DNA of 64,000 bases from Oopsacas minuta (Eukaryota; Porifera; Hexactinellida; Lyssacinosida; Leucopsacidae), in NCBI GenBank assembly GCA_024704765.1, contig JAKMXF010000166.1, positions 398,743-462,742 of the forward strand, in the 5' to 3' direction. Below are positions 34,801 through 45,577 of the stretch, piece by piece (position 1 is the first letter of the stretch; each line of letters opens with the position of its first letter). The notes below the pieces were generated by a model. That model worked only from the letters and a program-made list of their open reading frames with translations, ran no database searches and had not been told where the DNA came from. The translations under genes were made by a program, and so were the position numbers.

Positions 34801-37460
34801 TATAAATTACAGAAACTAGTTTTATCTAGGTTTATGAAGAATAAGTATAGTGAATATTTGTTTATGTCATGTAGACTAACCAGTCAAGCAGATGTAGTTG
34901 ACTAATCCGTTACAGTTTGCCGAAGCTGTAACTTGCATTTCACCATTAGAATCAATAATTCTACAATCTCTGTCACTTGGATAATTCGGGTCTAGACGTG
35001 TAGTATATAAGTTAAAGTATCCCACTTGTGGTACAAATCTGTCATACAGTTCAGGATTCTGTATTACCAGATCACTTCCGGAACCAAATCGATTCCGTAG
35101 TTCAATATTCGCTGCAATATTACTAAATTTATACAGAGTTCCATTATAGTTGTTACATGTTAGAGTTGCTACATCAATACTTAGGGTAACTTTCATAATT
35201 CTAGTATAGCATATACCATCATATACAAGAGTATCAGCTGGTGTATCATTACACATCTGTATTGGAGCTTCTAACGTTAGAGGACCTACGAATATATTCT
35301 ATAAATATTTCCAGTAAGTGTTGATTTAATGCTTTAATTTCTTAAGAACTAGCGCGCTTCGCTTGCTACTCCCCGAATGGCGGAAGTAACACATTCCGAC
35401 CATAAACCTTTACAATACATTTTGATTGTACGAAACCAGTACCACAGATGGCTTCTGCAAGATTGGAAAGATGGTCTCTCATCTTAGGTGGTTTCAACTA
35501 CAGGATAGTATACAAGGAAAGGATATTAGGCATGCGAATGGCCTAAGCCGACTTCCGTTATGTGAATTGCCTAGCCATGTCCCTGTTCCTGGTGAGACGA
35601 TAATGTTGATGGAGCTTTTTACCTATGAATGCGAATCAGATCAAGCTGTGGACTGATTATGACCACATACTATTATACGTTCGTCAAACCTTGCTATATA
35701 CAAGATGGTATTTTGGAAGCGAAGAATGTATCCCTTTCTAACGCAGGAGTAGTGAATTAACTTTACAGAGTGGATGCATCCTTTGGGGTCGTGGCGGTCC
35801 CAGGAGGGGGGCACACGGGGCATTGGCCCCAAATTTGAAATTCTTGGCTCCGGCCGGGCCCTGGTTTCGCTAGCTCCTCGATCCTAAGACCACTACTGCC
35901 CATTATATAATAAGATTTTGTCACGGGTTTGAAATCTTGGCCCCGGCCTATGCAAAATCCTGGGACCGCCACTGCTTTGGGGTAGTAGGGATGTGATGCC
36001 TTAATTAAGGTTACTACAGTTCTTCACTAAATATATAACCCGTAAATTGGACTCAGCTTGTACTATTAGTTCTGAGTATCAGATAATATCAGCATTAGTC
36101 TCTATGGATATTTCAAGTCACCGATTTAATTAGGTTAACTCACCAATCATACAAATTACTCGCCTGCCACCATTTCCCGACTCAAATCCCCATCTATCTT
36201 CCAAACCTTGCCCAATAACTCCATATTCGTTCCTAACATTAATAGGTGGGGCATCGTTTCCTAATGGAAAGTCTCCAATTCTCCAAAAATAATTACTAGA
36301 ATTTGTCCTCAATCCAAATTGACAAATATGCGTACCAATAATCCCAGTAATAGCGTTGAACACATAAATGTTAGGTAATTCTACTGAGTATGCGTTTTGT
36401 GATTCACAGTATCCTACTGAACCAGCTGAAGTAGCAACTCGGTTGAACAACTTGTAACAAATCCCATTTCTGACTCTCCAACCTTCACACACATCTAAAA
36501 ATAGCATTTATTAGGTGGTTTTGGTCGACACATTTCTATGCCTGGTTACCTATGGTAACCAATGGAATTTATTTCTAGAATTAGTAGGTTCATAATGACA
36601 CTATAAAACAAGTGGAATATAATGTAAACATCAAAAATTGAAGAAACTAAAACCAAAATGTGAATTTTTGAAGGAATAATGCCAGAATTATCACATCTAC
36701 AGTAATAGACTTACCTTTCTCACAAATGTAAGATAATTCAGCGGAACAATTGCTTGAAACCCAATCTCTACTGTTGTCGCGGACACTAACACAATTATTT
36801 CCACCCAAAGGATGATTATCCCTCCAATTCTCATAGTCTAAACTGGTTCCATCACTCCATTGGAACACTGAGGTGCTATTCTCTCTACTCAATCCAATCC
36901 AGTAACGAATTGATGTCGATGATGAATTTCCTTGGATAATCCTATCTATCTCAATGCTGATTCCCTCATTAAATATTTTAGCTAACCTTCCTCCATTATC
37001 TGTACACTGAGTATTAGCATCATCCCAGGTGTAATTCTGCCCTGTATACACTTCATAGCACATTCCACCAGTATCATCTTCATTAGTTAGCACTTTATTA
37101 TCACATACAGTAGTATACCCTTGACCTAAATTATATTATAGATTAAATATACTCCAACATGAATAGACTCCAATAATTCAGAGCTAGTGCTAATATGATA
37201 TATCAACATCATACTTGCCAACAGTCCAGCTTTTTCGGAAATGTGTTGAGGGTAATGTCCCGCCAAAACTTGCCAAAAACCTTAAATGTCCCGCTAGATA
37301 AGTACCTTACGTCCCGCGTTTTCCTTTCACTCAGGTTGGCAAATATGCAACACACACTCGCCAATCCGAATTTTGTTTCTTAAATTTGTTTACCTGATAC
37401 TGTTGTTTGTATTATTATTATTATTAAAACAAGATTCAGAAGTACGAATACATTCACCAT
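31835..37460 (-). CDS. Adhesion GPCR with three C-type-lectin-like domains, 12 exons
   Basis: Exons (minus strand): 37460-37394, 37125-36715, 36494-36144, 35285-34881, 34751-34516, 34393-34373, 34217-34118, 33721-33632, 33472-33400, 33359-33230, 33162-33122, 32987-31835. Every junction is GT..AG and all phases join, giving 3078 nt and 1025 residues. Order: signal peptide (1-22, MVNVFVLLNLVLIIIII); CTLD1 (about 30-155, WIGLSREN, FQWSDGTSLDYENW, YICEK; no EPN/QPD sugar motif); CTLD2 and CTLD3 (more diverged, to about 411); a Thr-rich linker (about 415-440); a GAIN-like region with GPS (Cys635, Trp644, Cys663, AHLTTFALL, predicted self-cleavage at Leu668/Thr669); a class B2 seven-helix domain (about 692-965, C-T-I-V-A-F-M-L-H-F helix 3); and a Ser/Lys-rich tail. 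The ligand is unknown, probably a surface glycan or protein. Introns run from 40 to 858 nt, and the large one hosts two transposon remnants. Confidence 0.92.
35440..35660 (+). pseudogene. Ty3/Gypsy reverse-transcriptase RNase H fragment
   Basis: Plus-strand DNA encodes, across one frameshift, RWSLILGGFNYRIVYK and then DIRHANGLSRLPLCELP. These are the end of the RNase H domain typical of Ty3/Gypsy polyproteins (pattern Y-K-x-G-K...H-A-N-x-L-S-R-L-P). It lies in the GPCR intron 35286-36143 on the opposite strand. There are no LTRs and the rest of pol is absent, so it is a fossil fragment. Confidence 0.75.
35789..35974. mobile_element. hAT MITE with 8-bp TSD inside a GPCR intron
   Basis: TCGTGGCGGTCCCAGGA at the left and TCCTGGGACCGCCACTG at the right are inverted. 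CTTTGGGG flanks both sides (35781-35788 and 35975-35982). The 8-bp duplication and CAGTGGCGG-type end identify a hAT non-autonomous element of 186 bp. Confidence 0.88.
37210..37347. mobile_element. Small MITE, CATACTTGCCAAC ends (GPCR intron 1)
   Basis: CATACTTGCCAACAGTCC at the left and GGTTGGCAAATATG at the right are inverted. The same ends occur at 47154-47335, and a single end is at about 45235-45255, so this is a small dispersed family. It lies within the first intron of the adhesion GPCR. Confidence 0.65.
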
Positions 37461-37833
37461 TTTTAGAATATACAAAGTATACACTTATGTGTTATTAATT
37501 AGGATTTTATACTTGAGGATATCATACATACGATGGTATACTCGATATATTTATATACTGTACAAATATATAATACTTACATCTGATTATGGGAATATCA
37601 CTACCAGCCATAACATTGCATTAGTCCGTAATTACAATATCTTAATCAATCATTTTCGCAAATGTGTGCATGTTATGAATATTGAATATCAGCATTATTT
37701 GTATACTGATAATTGTAGAAAAGGATAGTTGTCTATAAACAATGATTGGTTTGAAAAAATAGTGAAACTATAGCACTATGCAACTGTTCAAGGTCCAAAC
37801 CCTATTGTACTAAGCTATATGTAGAGTAGATGC

Positions 37834-38175
37834 CGGATATAAGAACACCAGTTATAAAAACATGCCAGTTATAAGAACCTTGACTTGATTTACGGAATCT
37901 TTTGTATTCTACTCCATGGAATTTTTACCGGTTATAAGAACATTATACTGGAAAACAGTTACCATTACCCTAATATACTTTATGCCAGTTATAAGAACAT
38001 GCTTAGAATAGTAGTAAAATCGGTTCTTATTACCGGTATGTGTTTAGAATCAGCAATAATACCAATATATATAAGAACTGTTGTTTATAATATGCTTGCT
38101 GCATCCAAATGTGTTTCAATGAAGTGTCTCATAACCTGCATCCAGTATATACTAGATACCGGTTATAAGAAGATT
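37834..38175 (+). repeat. Cluster of CCGGTTATAAGAAC-type motifs
   Basis: At least seven variants of a CCRGTTATAAGAACA word occur near 37835, 37850, 37866, 37928, 37984, 38070 and 38157, mostly in one orientation, with one inverted form at about 38022. Spacing is irregular (16 to about 90 bp). There is no gene here; the longest ORF merely reads through the array. It could be transposase-binding subterminal repeats of a DNA element or a decayed satellite. Confidence 0.6.
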
Positions 38176-39549
38176 AACAGCAAATATGCTACAATTTCAG
38201 ACTGTTAACAACGTAGTTACACCAAAATTGGAGAATTGGAAATCGGATTTTGAGGGAGGCAACATTACTGTCAACAGGTAACAGCATTTCGCTTTTCAAT
38301 CATCCCAGAAAATATTATATCTAATCAATGATTGTTTAGTACAGTCTCTACCTCCAGGTTTAGTACTGATCCTATGATTATATGTAGTTTTCATATCAAG
38401 AGTTAGATAATTGTTTCTCATGCCAATGATATCTACGTACTTATTTATCTTAAGCGCAACAAATTTAATTCAAGCAATAGGTCAATGAACTGTACTGCAA
38501 TCAAACAGTGTAATGACAAAATTACAGTAAGGAATATGATGTGTACGTAGTAATGTAGATACCATTTTACTCCTGATTTATCATAAAATTACTGAATTAC
38601 AATAAAAAGTAAATGTAATGTAAATGGGCAACAAATCATTATCTAATTGAAATTACAATGGCGTAAAAACTTACACGTTTTATAATTTCAACTCTTAAAT
38701 TGCTATAATTATTCCTTCACTCCGCTTTTGTCGAATTAGGCAAACAATATCTGTTTTTAGTTATTTCAATTTTCTTTGTATTCAGTTGATATTGGAATTG
38801 ATGCCAGCGAAGCGAAATTACAGCCATTGAAAGGAGAACGGATAATGTTTTCTAAAGTATACGAAAAATACTTTTGTAAATATATGTAGAGCTACAATTG
38901 GTTAAAAATATAGTTGACAGTCACAGTAGTCGGTGGATACTCTACAACTACCATCATACGAAGTTCACGCAGCAGCATCACATGCATACGATATACCCTC
39001 TGTTATCAGGTGCAGGTTATATGAGCTTGTCAAAGCTATGAATCTAAAATTGCAGTTATCCGATCAATACTGTACTTTTTGTATTTGGTATGGGAATCTT
39101 GGTAGAAATTCGCATATACCAAGATATACACTACAGTGGCGGTGTATCGTTTCAAAAAGTAGTCCGGCATTACCCGCGACGTGTACCCCGATATTATACC
39201 TGGTCATGTCTAGGACATTGGCCACATTTCTATTCGGAAATAGCATAATACACAACTGCTCTATTAATAAAAGTAATACAAAAACAGGAAATTTGCCAGT
39301 TTGAGTCGATGTTGAGGTCCGGCGCTCGAGGCCTGCCGCCCTGTATTAGCTGATTCATGCGTGCAGCGTGTCGCTTACGTTTTTATAATACCTTGATCTA
39401 CTTATCCGCTTAGTGCAAAGTAATCACTAAAATTGGCGAATTCTAGTTGAATTGGCATCACTATCAAAACTTAACATACAATCTAGACTCTCTAGGAAAT
39501 AACTAAGCCAACATACAGCTCTTACTCAAACTATTGATAACAAATTTGG
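38176..39549. other. Intergenic, upstream of the second Rab-like gene
   Basis: Bases about 38275-38375 are a diverged copy of about 29840-29945. The open frame at 38933-39304 begins with GTG and has no motif. Nothing else is recognised. Confidence 0.5.
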
Positions 39550-40107
39550 ATGGCAATTAACTTGATGGAGCTACATTACGATAATTTTGTCAAGATTATC
39601 CCTATTGGAAGAACATCTGTCGGGAAATCAAGTCTACTAAATATGTATATTGACGAGAGAATGGATCATCCCTACCGCCAAAATTTTCACGATTTTGTAG
39701 TAAAGCCAGTTAAAGTAGATGGTAAACTACTCAATTTAAACCTCAGCGATACAAATGGAAATTCAATGAGTACATATAGAGGAGCCCTTGCACTAATGTT
39801 AATATATGACATCACAGATGTGCAGTCATTTGACAATTTGAGGGACAACTGGCGCATATCGAAGTATGAGTATTTAAACAAGCACGTTCAATGTATTCTT
39901 GTAGGTAACAAATGTGATTTGGAAAGCAAAAGAGCTGTGGAGAGTTCTACAGGAAAGGAGTTTGCTGATAGTTTGAATATTCCATTCATTGAGACAAGTG
40001 CTAAAGAGAATATCAATGTAGAGCAGGCGTTTGTATTATTAGCAGCTATGATAGTGAAGAAGTTACCTGAAACAGATACAAGTCGTACAAAGTCTTCAAG
40101 AAAGTGA
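39550..40107 (+). CDS. Rab-like GTPase, copy 2 (probable pseudo-GTPase)
   Basis: This 185-residue protein keeps a P-loop (GRTSVGKSSLL), G4 NKCD and G5 ETSAK. Its G3 box is SDTNGNS instead of DTAGQE, so the catalytic Gln is lost, and the switch II Tyr-Tyr-Arg is reduced. The C-terminus ends KSSRK without prenylation cysteines, so it would not be membrane-anchored like a normal Rab. From about 39892 to 40070 the DNA is essentially identical to copy 1 (one difference over about 180 bp), whereas upstream the match falls off sharply. The frame is intact over its whole length, which argues that the divergent N-terminus is not mere decay. Confidence 0.7.
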   Translation: MAINLMELHYDNFVKIIPIGRTSVGKSSLLNMYIDERMDHPYRQNFHDFVVKPVKVDGKLLNLNLSDTNGNSMSTYRGALALMLIYDITDVQSFDNLRDNWRISKYEYLNKHVQCILVGNKCDLESKRAVESSTGKEFADSLNIPFIETSAKENINVEQAFVLLAAMIVKKLPETDTSRTKSSRK

Positions 40108-40632
40108 ATACAGAGATGCTGACTCCGCATTGCATTGCTACGAGATTTCGAATTCTATATTTCTAAGCAATCATGTTGTGTACCTTTTTAGTATGTAAAT
40201 CCTTTCTCAGGCTAAAATATATTTTTATTCTAGTACAGCGGGACCTCGTTAATACAAACACAGTTAATATATTGAGGCTTACTCTTAACAGCTACACAAG
40301 CGTAATACAGTACGCTGAATCCTAAATTCACATTTTCAAGTATCTCATACTGATGGAACTAGGAGGAACGCTCATTGGCCTCAATAATAATCTACCACTG
40401 ACTATAAACCCACTCACACCAGATCAACTCTTATTAAGTCAACTGGTAATAATGCCTAAATTTACCATAGCATAATCTATCCTAGTCCAGAGTATACTAT
40501 CATTAGTATCGGTCACGTAGTAACCTATCCCCAAAGTAGACTACCCCCGGTCCTGGGGCAACCTACTTCAAGTAAATTGTCGCCATGTAGTAATTGCACG
40601 CCTTATCTTTATCGTACAATAAGTATGCTAGA
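40108..40632. other. Intergenic with a fragment of a CAGTAGAAC-type MITE
   Basis: At about 40233-40262 ACAGCGGGACCTCGTTAATAC resembles the 3386 element end. Bases about 40262-40350 resemble parts of the Helitron-like repeats (CTCTTAACAGCTACA). No gene is seen. Confidence 0.5.
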
Positions 40633-41725
40633 CCATAGCATTCTATACACTAAGGCAATGGTGCTGATTAATGGACTTGGCCCAGGAATAAGTCAGTTCT
40701 AAGGAAATAATGGAGATATATTAGTTGCAATAAAATTTAAACGGTACATTTTGGCCTGAATATATATATTATTGATATTTGACATTACTCACACTCTACA
40801 TCTACAAACTATTTTCAGGCCGAAATGACGTTATCTGTTTGCTTAGTTAGCAAATATGTCAGAAAAATGCTCCTGTTTTGAAACTACGTAGAGAGGAAAT
40901 TAATACATTTACGGTTTCAAGAATTTTGCCATAGAATATACGGATGTTGTTGTACAAAATATCAATTTTTTGTCATTATAAAGTTCCCGCGTTCCAGAGT
41001 TATAGTAGTGACCGTGGGTGGCATATTTGAGCCAATATTCATCCATAACTGGACATCCTTCAATGTTGCGGCCAGACAAACCTACACACATATAGTATAT
41101 ACCCGACTTCCCATACCTTAATAATACATTTTGGTGTGATATCTCCAAAGAATAATGCGCAGTCATCATTAATACCATATATGGTCATTTTCAGGATTGC
41201 TTCATAATCAACAGAGATATCACACCAAAATGTATTATTAAGGTATGGGAAGTCGGGTATATACTATATGTGTGTAGGTTTGTCTGGCCGCAACATTGAA
41301 GGATGTCCAGTTATGGATGAATATTGGCTCAAATATGCCACCCACGGTCACTACTATAACTCTGGAACGCGGGAACTTTATAATGACAAAAATTGATATT
41401 TTGTACAACAACATCCGTATATTCTATGGCAAAATTCTTGAAACCGTAAATGTATTAATTTCCTCTCTACGTAGTTTCAAAACAGGAGCATTTTTCTGAC
41501 ATATTTGCTAACTAAGCAAACAGATAACGTCATTTCGGCCTGAAAATAGTTTGTAGATGTAGAGTGTGAGTAATGTCAAATATCAATAATATATATATTC
41601 AGGCCAAAATGTACCGTTTAAATTTTATTGCAACTAATATATCTCCATTATTTCCTTAGAACTGACTTATTCCTGGGCCAAGTCCATTAATCAGCACCAT
41701 TGCCTTAGTGTATAGAATGCTATGG
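40633..41725. mobile_element. 1.1-kb foldback element with 513-bp inverted arms
   Basis: Arms 40633-41145 and 41214-41725 are reverse complements. The only difference I found is one T in a homopolymer (six versus five). The spacer is 68 bp. CTAGA precedes the left arm (40628-40632) and follows the right arm (41726-41730), consistent with a 5-bp target duplication. No protein is encoded. It separates the second Rab-like gene from the first GST. Confidence 0.85.
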
Positions 41726-41997
41726 CTAGACAATAAGTCGGATACGTAACGCGTTAAATTACGCTGGTCCAACACCATGGTGGGAGACATTATACTTCGG
41801 AATTGTTAACTTAAAAAATATGTGGAGTTGGTAACTGGTACGACCGTACGAGTGTTCTCTTAAGCCGAGTGTACATCTGAAGCCTAGTGTCTTATCCGAG
41901 TTCTACTGTAATAAAGTATACATAGTGTTCCATTTTCGAATGCTATGCCCTAGTATAAATGATAACATGTACTTTTAATATTTTACTAACAGCAACA

Positions 41998-42636
41998 ATG
42001 TGTGAGGAAGGAACAGAGAGTTTACCTAAACTATATTTCTTCTGGGGAACTGGACGTGGAGAATTAGCCAGACTAATCTTAATATACGTAGAGGCTAAGT
42101 TCGAAGATTTGAGATGTAAATATTTATCAGATGAATGGAAGGAACTTAGGCCTAAAACACCGTTAGGCTATCTGCCAGTATATGAAGAAGGAGGAGTACA
42201 GATAGGAGGGAGTACAGCTATAGCACGCTATCTTGGGGAGAAACACAATCTCGCTAGTTCTGTTAATTGGGAGAATGCATTACTAGCTTCCTATGTAGAT
42301 GCGTTAATGGCATTTATTCCAAAAATATTCTCGCTAGCACATGCTAAAGAAGAGGAAAAACCTGGAATGATAGAAGTATTCTTGAAAAACGAACCAGAAA
42401 AACTGAAAGTAATCGAGCATCATATCAAAGAAGATCTGACATTTCTTGGTAATGGTAAAACAACATACGCTGAGATAACTGTTTGTTACATATGTTGTAA
42501 CATTAAGAAGTATAAACTGGATCTTACATTGACAGATACTCCCAGGATGAGAGCAATTTGTCAAAAGATTGACGAAATACCGAGGATAAGAAATTACAGG
42601 GAAGAAAGTAGAGTCAAATATGCTCCTATTTACTGA
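41998..42636 (+). CDS. Sigma-class-like glutathione S-transferase, copy 1
   Basis: This 212-residue cytosolic GST would conjugate glutathione to electrophiles. The N-terminal thioredoxin fold contains KLYFFWGTGRGELARLI and LGYLPVYEEGG with IGGSTAIARYLGE, followed by an all-helical C-terminal domain. In sigma GSTs the catalytic Tyr lies at x-T-Y-F. Here that position is Phe, with a Tyr one residue earlier, and the usual Q-S glutathione contact reads G-G-S. Activity is therefore uncertain. An upstream in-frame ATG (41959) exists, but 41998 gives the family-length N-terminus. It lies 270 bp after the foldback and 300 bp before the UGT. Confidence 0.8.
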   Translation: MCEEGTESLPKLYFFWGTGRGELARLILIYVEAKFEDLRCKYLSDEWKELRPKTPLGYLPVYEEGGVQIGGSTAIARYLGEKHNLASSVNWENALLASYVDALMAFIPKIFSLAHAKEEEKPGMIEVFLKNEPEKLKVIEHHIKEDLTFLGNGKTTYAEITVCYICCNIKKYKLDLTLTDTPRMRAICQKIDEIPRIRNYREESRVKYAPIY

Positions 42637-42937
42637 GTAGTTCTTATAATTAATAAATGATTAGTTTTTGAAATGATTTTGTTTCTGGTTTGTAGGATCC
42701 AAATGCTTTTTAGGAATTCTTGACCACCGGAACCACAGATTGATTGTTATCTAGATTTTCTTTGCGCGACTTGGAAATGTCTCCTCTGTTTCCCATTTGC
42801 ACAAATTTGCGTTTGGCTGGAAAAAGGATCCTATTCATATACGTAGTTCATAGAAGGTGTTTACTTTAATATTATTCAGTAAGTATACTCAGAGTTTTTA
42901 TTATTAGAATTCAACAATCGCTCTAGGAGGGGATATT

Positions 42938-44542
42938 ATGAAAATTGTAATCTTACAAATTGTACTCCTCTCTCTCACGTCCCTATTGGTATCAATCACA
43001 GACGGATTAAATATAATGATAGCATCGGGATGTTTTTGGGATGAAGTTGGTCCAAACTTGGCAGTAGCAGAAGAGCTACTAATCCTTGGACATGCAGTAG
43101 TATACGCTTCTCCTGCAGAATGTAACGCTTGGATAAACGAATATTACGGAGTAGAGAAGCTAGATACTGATGGGCCGGGTGAATCTGATATGAGAAAAAC
43201 GATAAACGAATATATGATAGAGACAGGGTATGGTGAAGATACATTTCTATCTTATGAAGCTGACTACTTTCTTATATACAGATATTGTGATATGTATCAA
43301 ACTATTCATGACTATTTGAATAAGAATAAAATAGATGTAATGTTTGTATCTTTCAATGCTATAGGAGCATTATTCGCTGCTGAAAAGACAGGAACGCCTG
43401 TGCTTATGAACTACAATAGTATTGTACTAACAAGATTGACAGAATACTGTCAACAATGTGGATATACACAAGCATTACCTCGCTTGTATTACAGCGGATA
43501 CTTACATATTAATCTGCTACAGGAATTCATGGTTAGCATTTCATGGAATCTAGCACCAATACTGATGTGGAGAATAGATTCTATTATTAATAGTAAGAGG
43601 AAAGAGATTGGATTGAAATCTTATTTCCCTAAGAGCGCAATACTTCAACTACAAGCAATATACCCAAAGGTTTATCCAATGTTTCATCCATTGCTCCGTC
43701 AAGGTATGAATCCTCCAGAAGGAAGATGGATAGTAGGACCTCTAATACCGAAATTAACTGGTAGAGAATTAAACACAGAATTGGAGCAGTTCATAACGGT
43801 ATCAGATAAACCTGTAGTATTGATATCATTCAGTGAGTTATTACAGTTAGATGATATAGAATTAAGAAATATATTCAATTCTTTTACTAATGAGAAGGGT
43901 TACAGAGTTATTTGGCTGATAGACTATTTACAGCAGGAAATATTAGCCAAATTTTACAATAATAGCTCAATTAGTGAGCAGAAAACATTTAACGATAATT
44001 TGTTAATAGAACATCCAAGCTACACTAGAGAGTTAGTGAGAGACAAGAAGATAGATTTAGTCGTTACTACTGCTGGTTATAGCTATATAGTCGAAGCATT
44101 TGTGCATAACAAGCCTATGATTCTAATACCAGTTCTTTACGAGCAAGAGAGGATTGCTGAATTAATAGATAACTTAAGATGTGGTGAAATGCTGAGTCGA
44201 TCAGATATTTCAGATATTTCCTCCTCTATTGAGGATATGTTAGTTCATAGAGTATACTACAATGAGTGTTTAGAGGGAGTAAAGGAAGGGATTAGCAATA
44301 CAAGAGGGGCTAGACTTGTGGTAGAGATACTGGAGAGGATGGCAGTAAAAACATATGTAGGAATGAATTTTAGTTTCCAGAAGTCATCTGTTCCTGACTT
44401 GATTAATTCTATACTAGCGATAGTATTGCTTCTCTTACAGGGAGCACTATTGCTACTGCTCTCTATCTACATAATATATATGTTATTTATAAGCGACTGG
44501 AATGATACGGATAAACCAGATCAGAAAGATAAAGTCGATTAG
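42938..44542 (+). CDS. UDP-glucuronosyltransferase-like (GT1) membrane protein
   Basis: This 534-residue protein has the UGT layout: a cleavable signal peptide (about 1-24), an N-terminal acceptor domain with LAVAEELLILGHAVVYA, and a C-terminal donor domain (about 265-460) with IVGPLIP and PVVLISFSEL. A single hydrophobic helix follows at about 487-520, with a short charged tail (DKPDQKDKVD), so it is type I in the ER membrane. UGTs transfer sugar from UDP-sugars to lipophilic compounds. The signature HGG...N...E...P...DQ is degenerate (TTAGYSYIVEA ... PVLYEQE), and the N-terminal catalytic His is not evident. It is intact but perhaps divergent in activity. It sits between two GSTs, as expected for detoxification. 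Confidence 0.85.
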   Translation: MKIVILQIVLLSLTSLLVSITDGLNIMIASGCFWDEVGPNLAVAEELLILGHAVVYASPAECNAWINEYYGVEKLDTDGPGESDMRKTINEYMIETGYGEDTFLSYEADYFLIYRYCDMYQTIHDYLNKNKIDVMFVSFNAIGALFAAEKTGTPVLMNYNSIVLTRLTEYCQQCGYTQALPRLYYSGYLHINLLQEFMVSISWNLAPILMWRIDSIINSKRKEIGLKSYFPKSAILQLQAIYPKVYPMFHPLLRQGMNPPEGRWIVGPLIPKLTGRELNTELEQFITVSDKPVVLISFSELLQLDDIELRNIFNSFTNEKGYRVIWLIDYLQQEILAKFYNNSSISEQKTFNDNLLIEHPSYTRELVRDKKIDLVVTTAGYSYIVEAFVHNKPMILIPVLYEQERIAELIDNLRCGEMLSRSDISDISSSIEDMLVHRVYYNECLEGVKEGISNTRGARLVVEILERMAVKTYVGMNFSFQKSSVPDLINSILAIVLLLLQGALLLLLSIYIIYMLFISDWNDTDKPDQKDKVD

Positions 44543-45577
44543 ATATTATTATACATATTAATTAATAGGATATTATTGATATCAAGAATTCGTTAGTAAA
44601 TATATTCTGATTAGGTAATATATGTTCATACGTATTTCTTACTATCTTTCTGATGCATTAATATTAAAAAAGAGGCAATTTAAAATAACCATGACATGAT
44701 TATGAGTCTATACAACTAAAGTAGGATTCGATAATAATACAATGTGCCAATTATGGCTGAGCATTCAAATACATTTGGCCAGTCAGTGTATACTAAAAAT
44801 GGTAATTGGGTATTGCTTAGGTCACGGGTATTGGTTCATGGAATGAAGAATTTTAATTGCCTCCTACTTCACATACTTGGCCGCCAGTTAAGAAAGAATT
44901 TGTATTCAATATTCCACGCCTTTTGTAGCTGAAGTGGGACAACTCTCAATGGCTTTATTTAGCAATCTATGTTGCTATAAGGATGTTGCATCAAACTGTG
45001 TTGCCAAGTAGGCCTAGCCCCTCCAGCAACAAAGTTAATTGCCAATGGCGTTGGAAATATATCTTACAATGTGGGTTTCTTATAAGCGTTACCCACTACC
45101 ACAAATATCAATTTTATTTGTGCATTAAGATTTAAATGATGATTTTTATTAATAAAAATCAATGATTTAATCAAACAACCATTCCTAAAACACAATAACC
45201 ATGCTCCAAGTAAATCCCTGGACATTTTGGTCAATCCCTGGACTGTTGGCAAGTATGCGTATCTATAATATACTTGAGTAATTGACCATTGGCTGAAGGC
45301 TGAAACCAATTTTTATTCACAATCTTGGAGCCTTTTTCAACCCCCAGAGCTTATTCAGGGATATTATACGCGGTATTTTCATTTTATAGTTTGTATGACA
45401 TTTTCTACTCCTTCCCCGTATTGCTTAAACCTGAATTCACATGATATCGAAATTTGTCCAGCTCTAATTATAATTTGAAAAGCATAACTATGCTATAATC
45501 TCTAACAAAATACAGAGGAATAGTGTCATAAGTTTCGGTAACACACTTTCGCTAGCTCCTAATAGCGATATTCGTAA
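44543..45577. other. Intergenic between UGT and GST
   Basis: No exon is seen. A single end of the CATACTTGCCAAC MITE family occurs at about 45235-45255. Otherwise nothing is recognised. Confidence 0.5.

Noticed and set aside
37834-38175. Possible CRISPR-like array
   Set aside because: Repeats are short, variable and irregularly spaced, and the context is eukaryotic.
38933-39304. 123-codon ORF
   Set aside because: It starts at GTG, has no hydrophobic or domain pattern, and shows no splice or paralog support.
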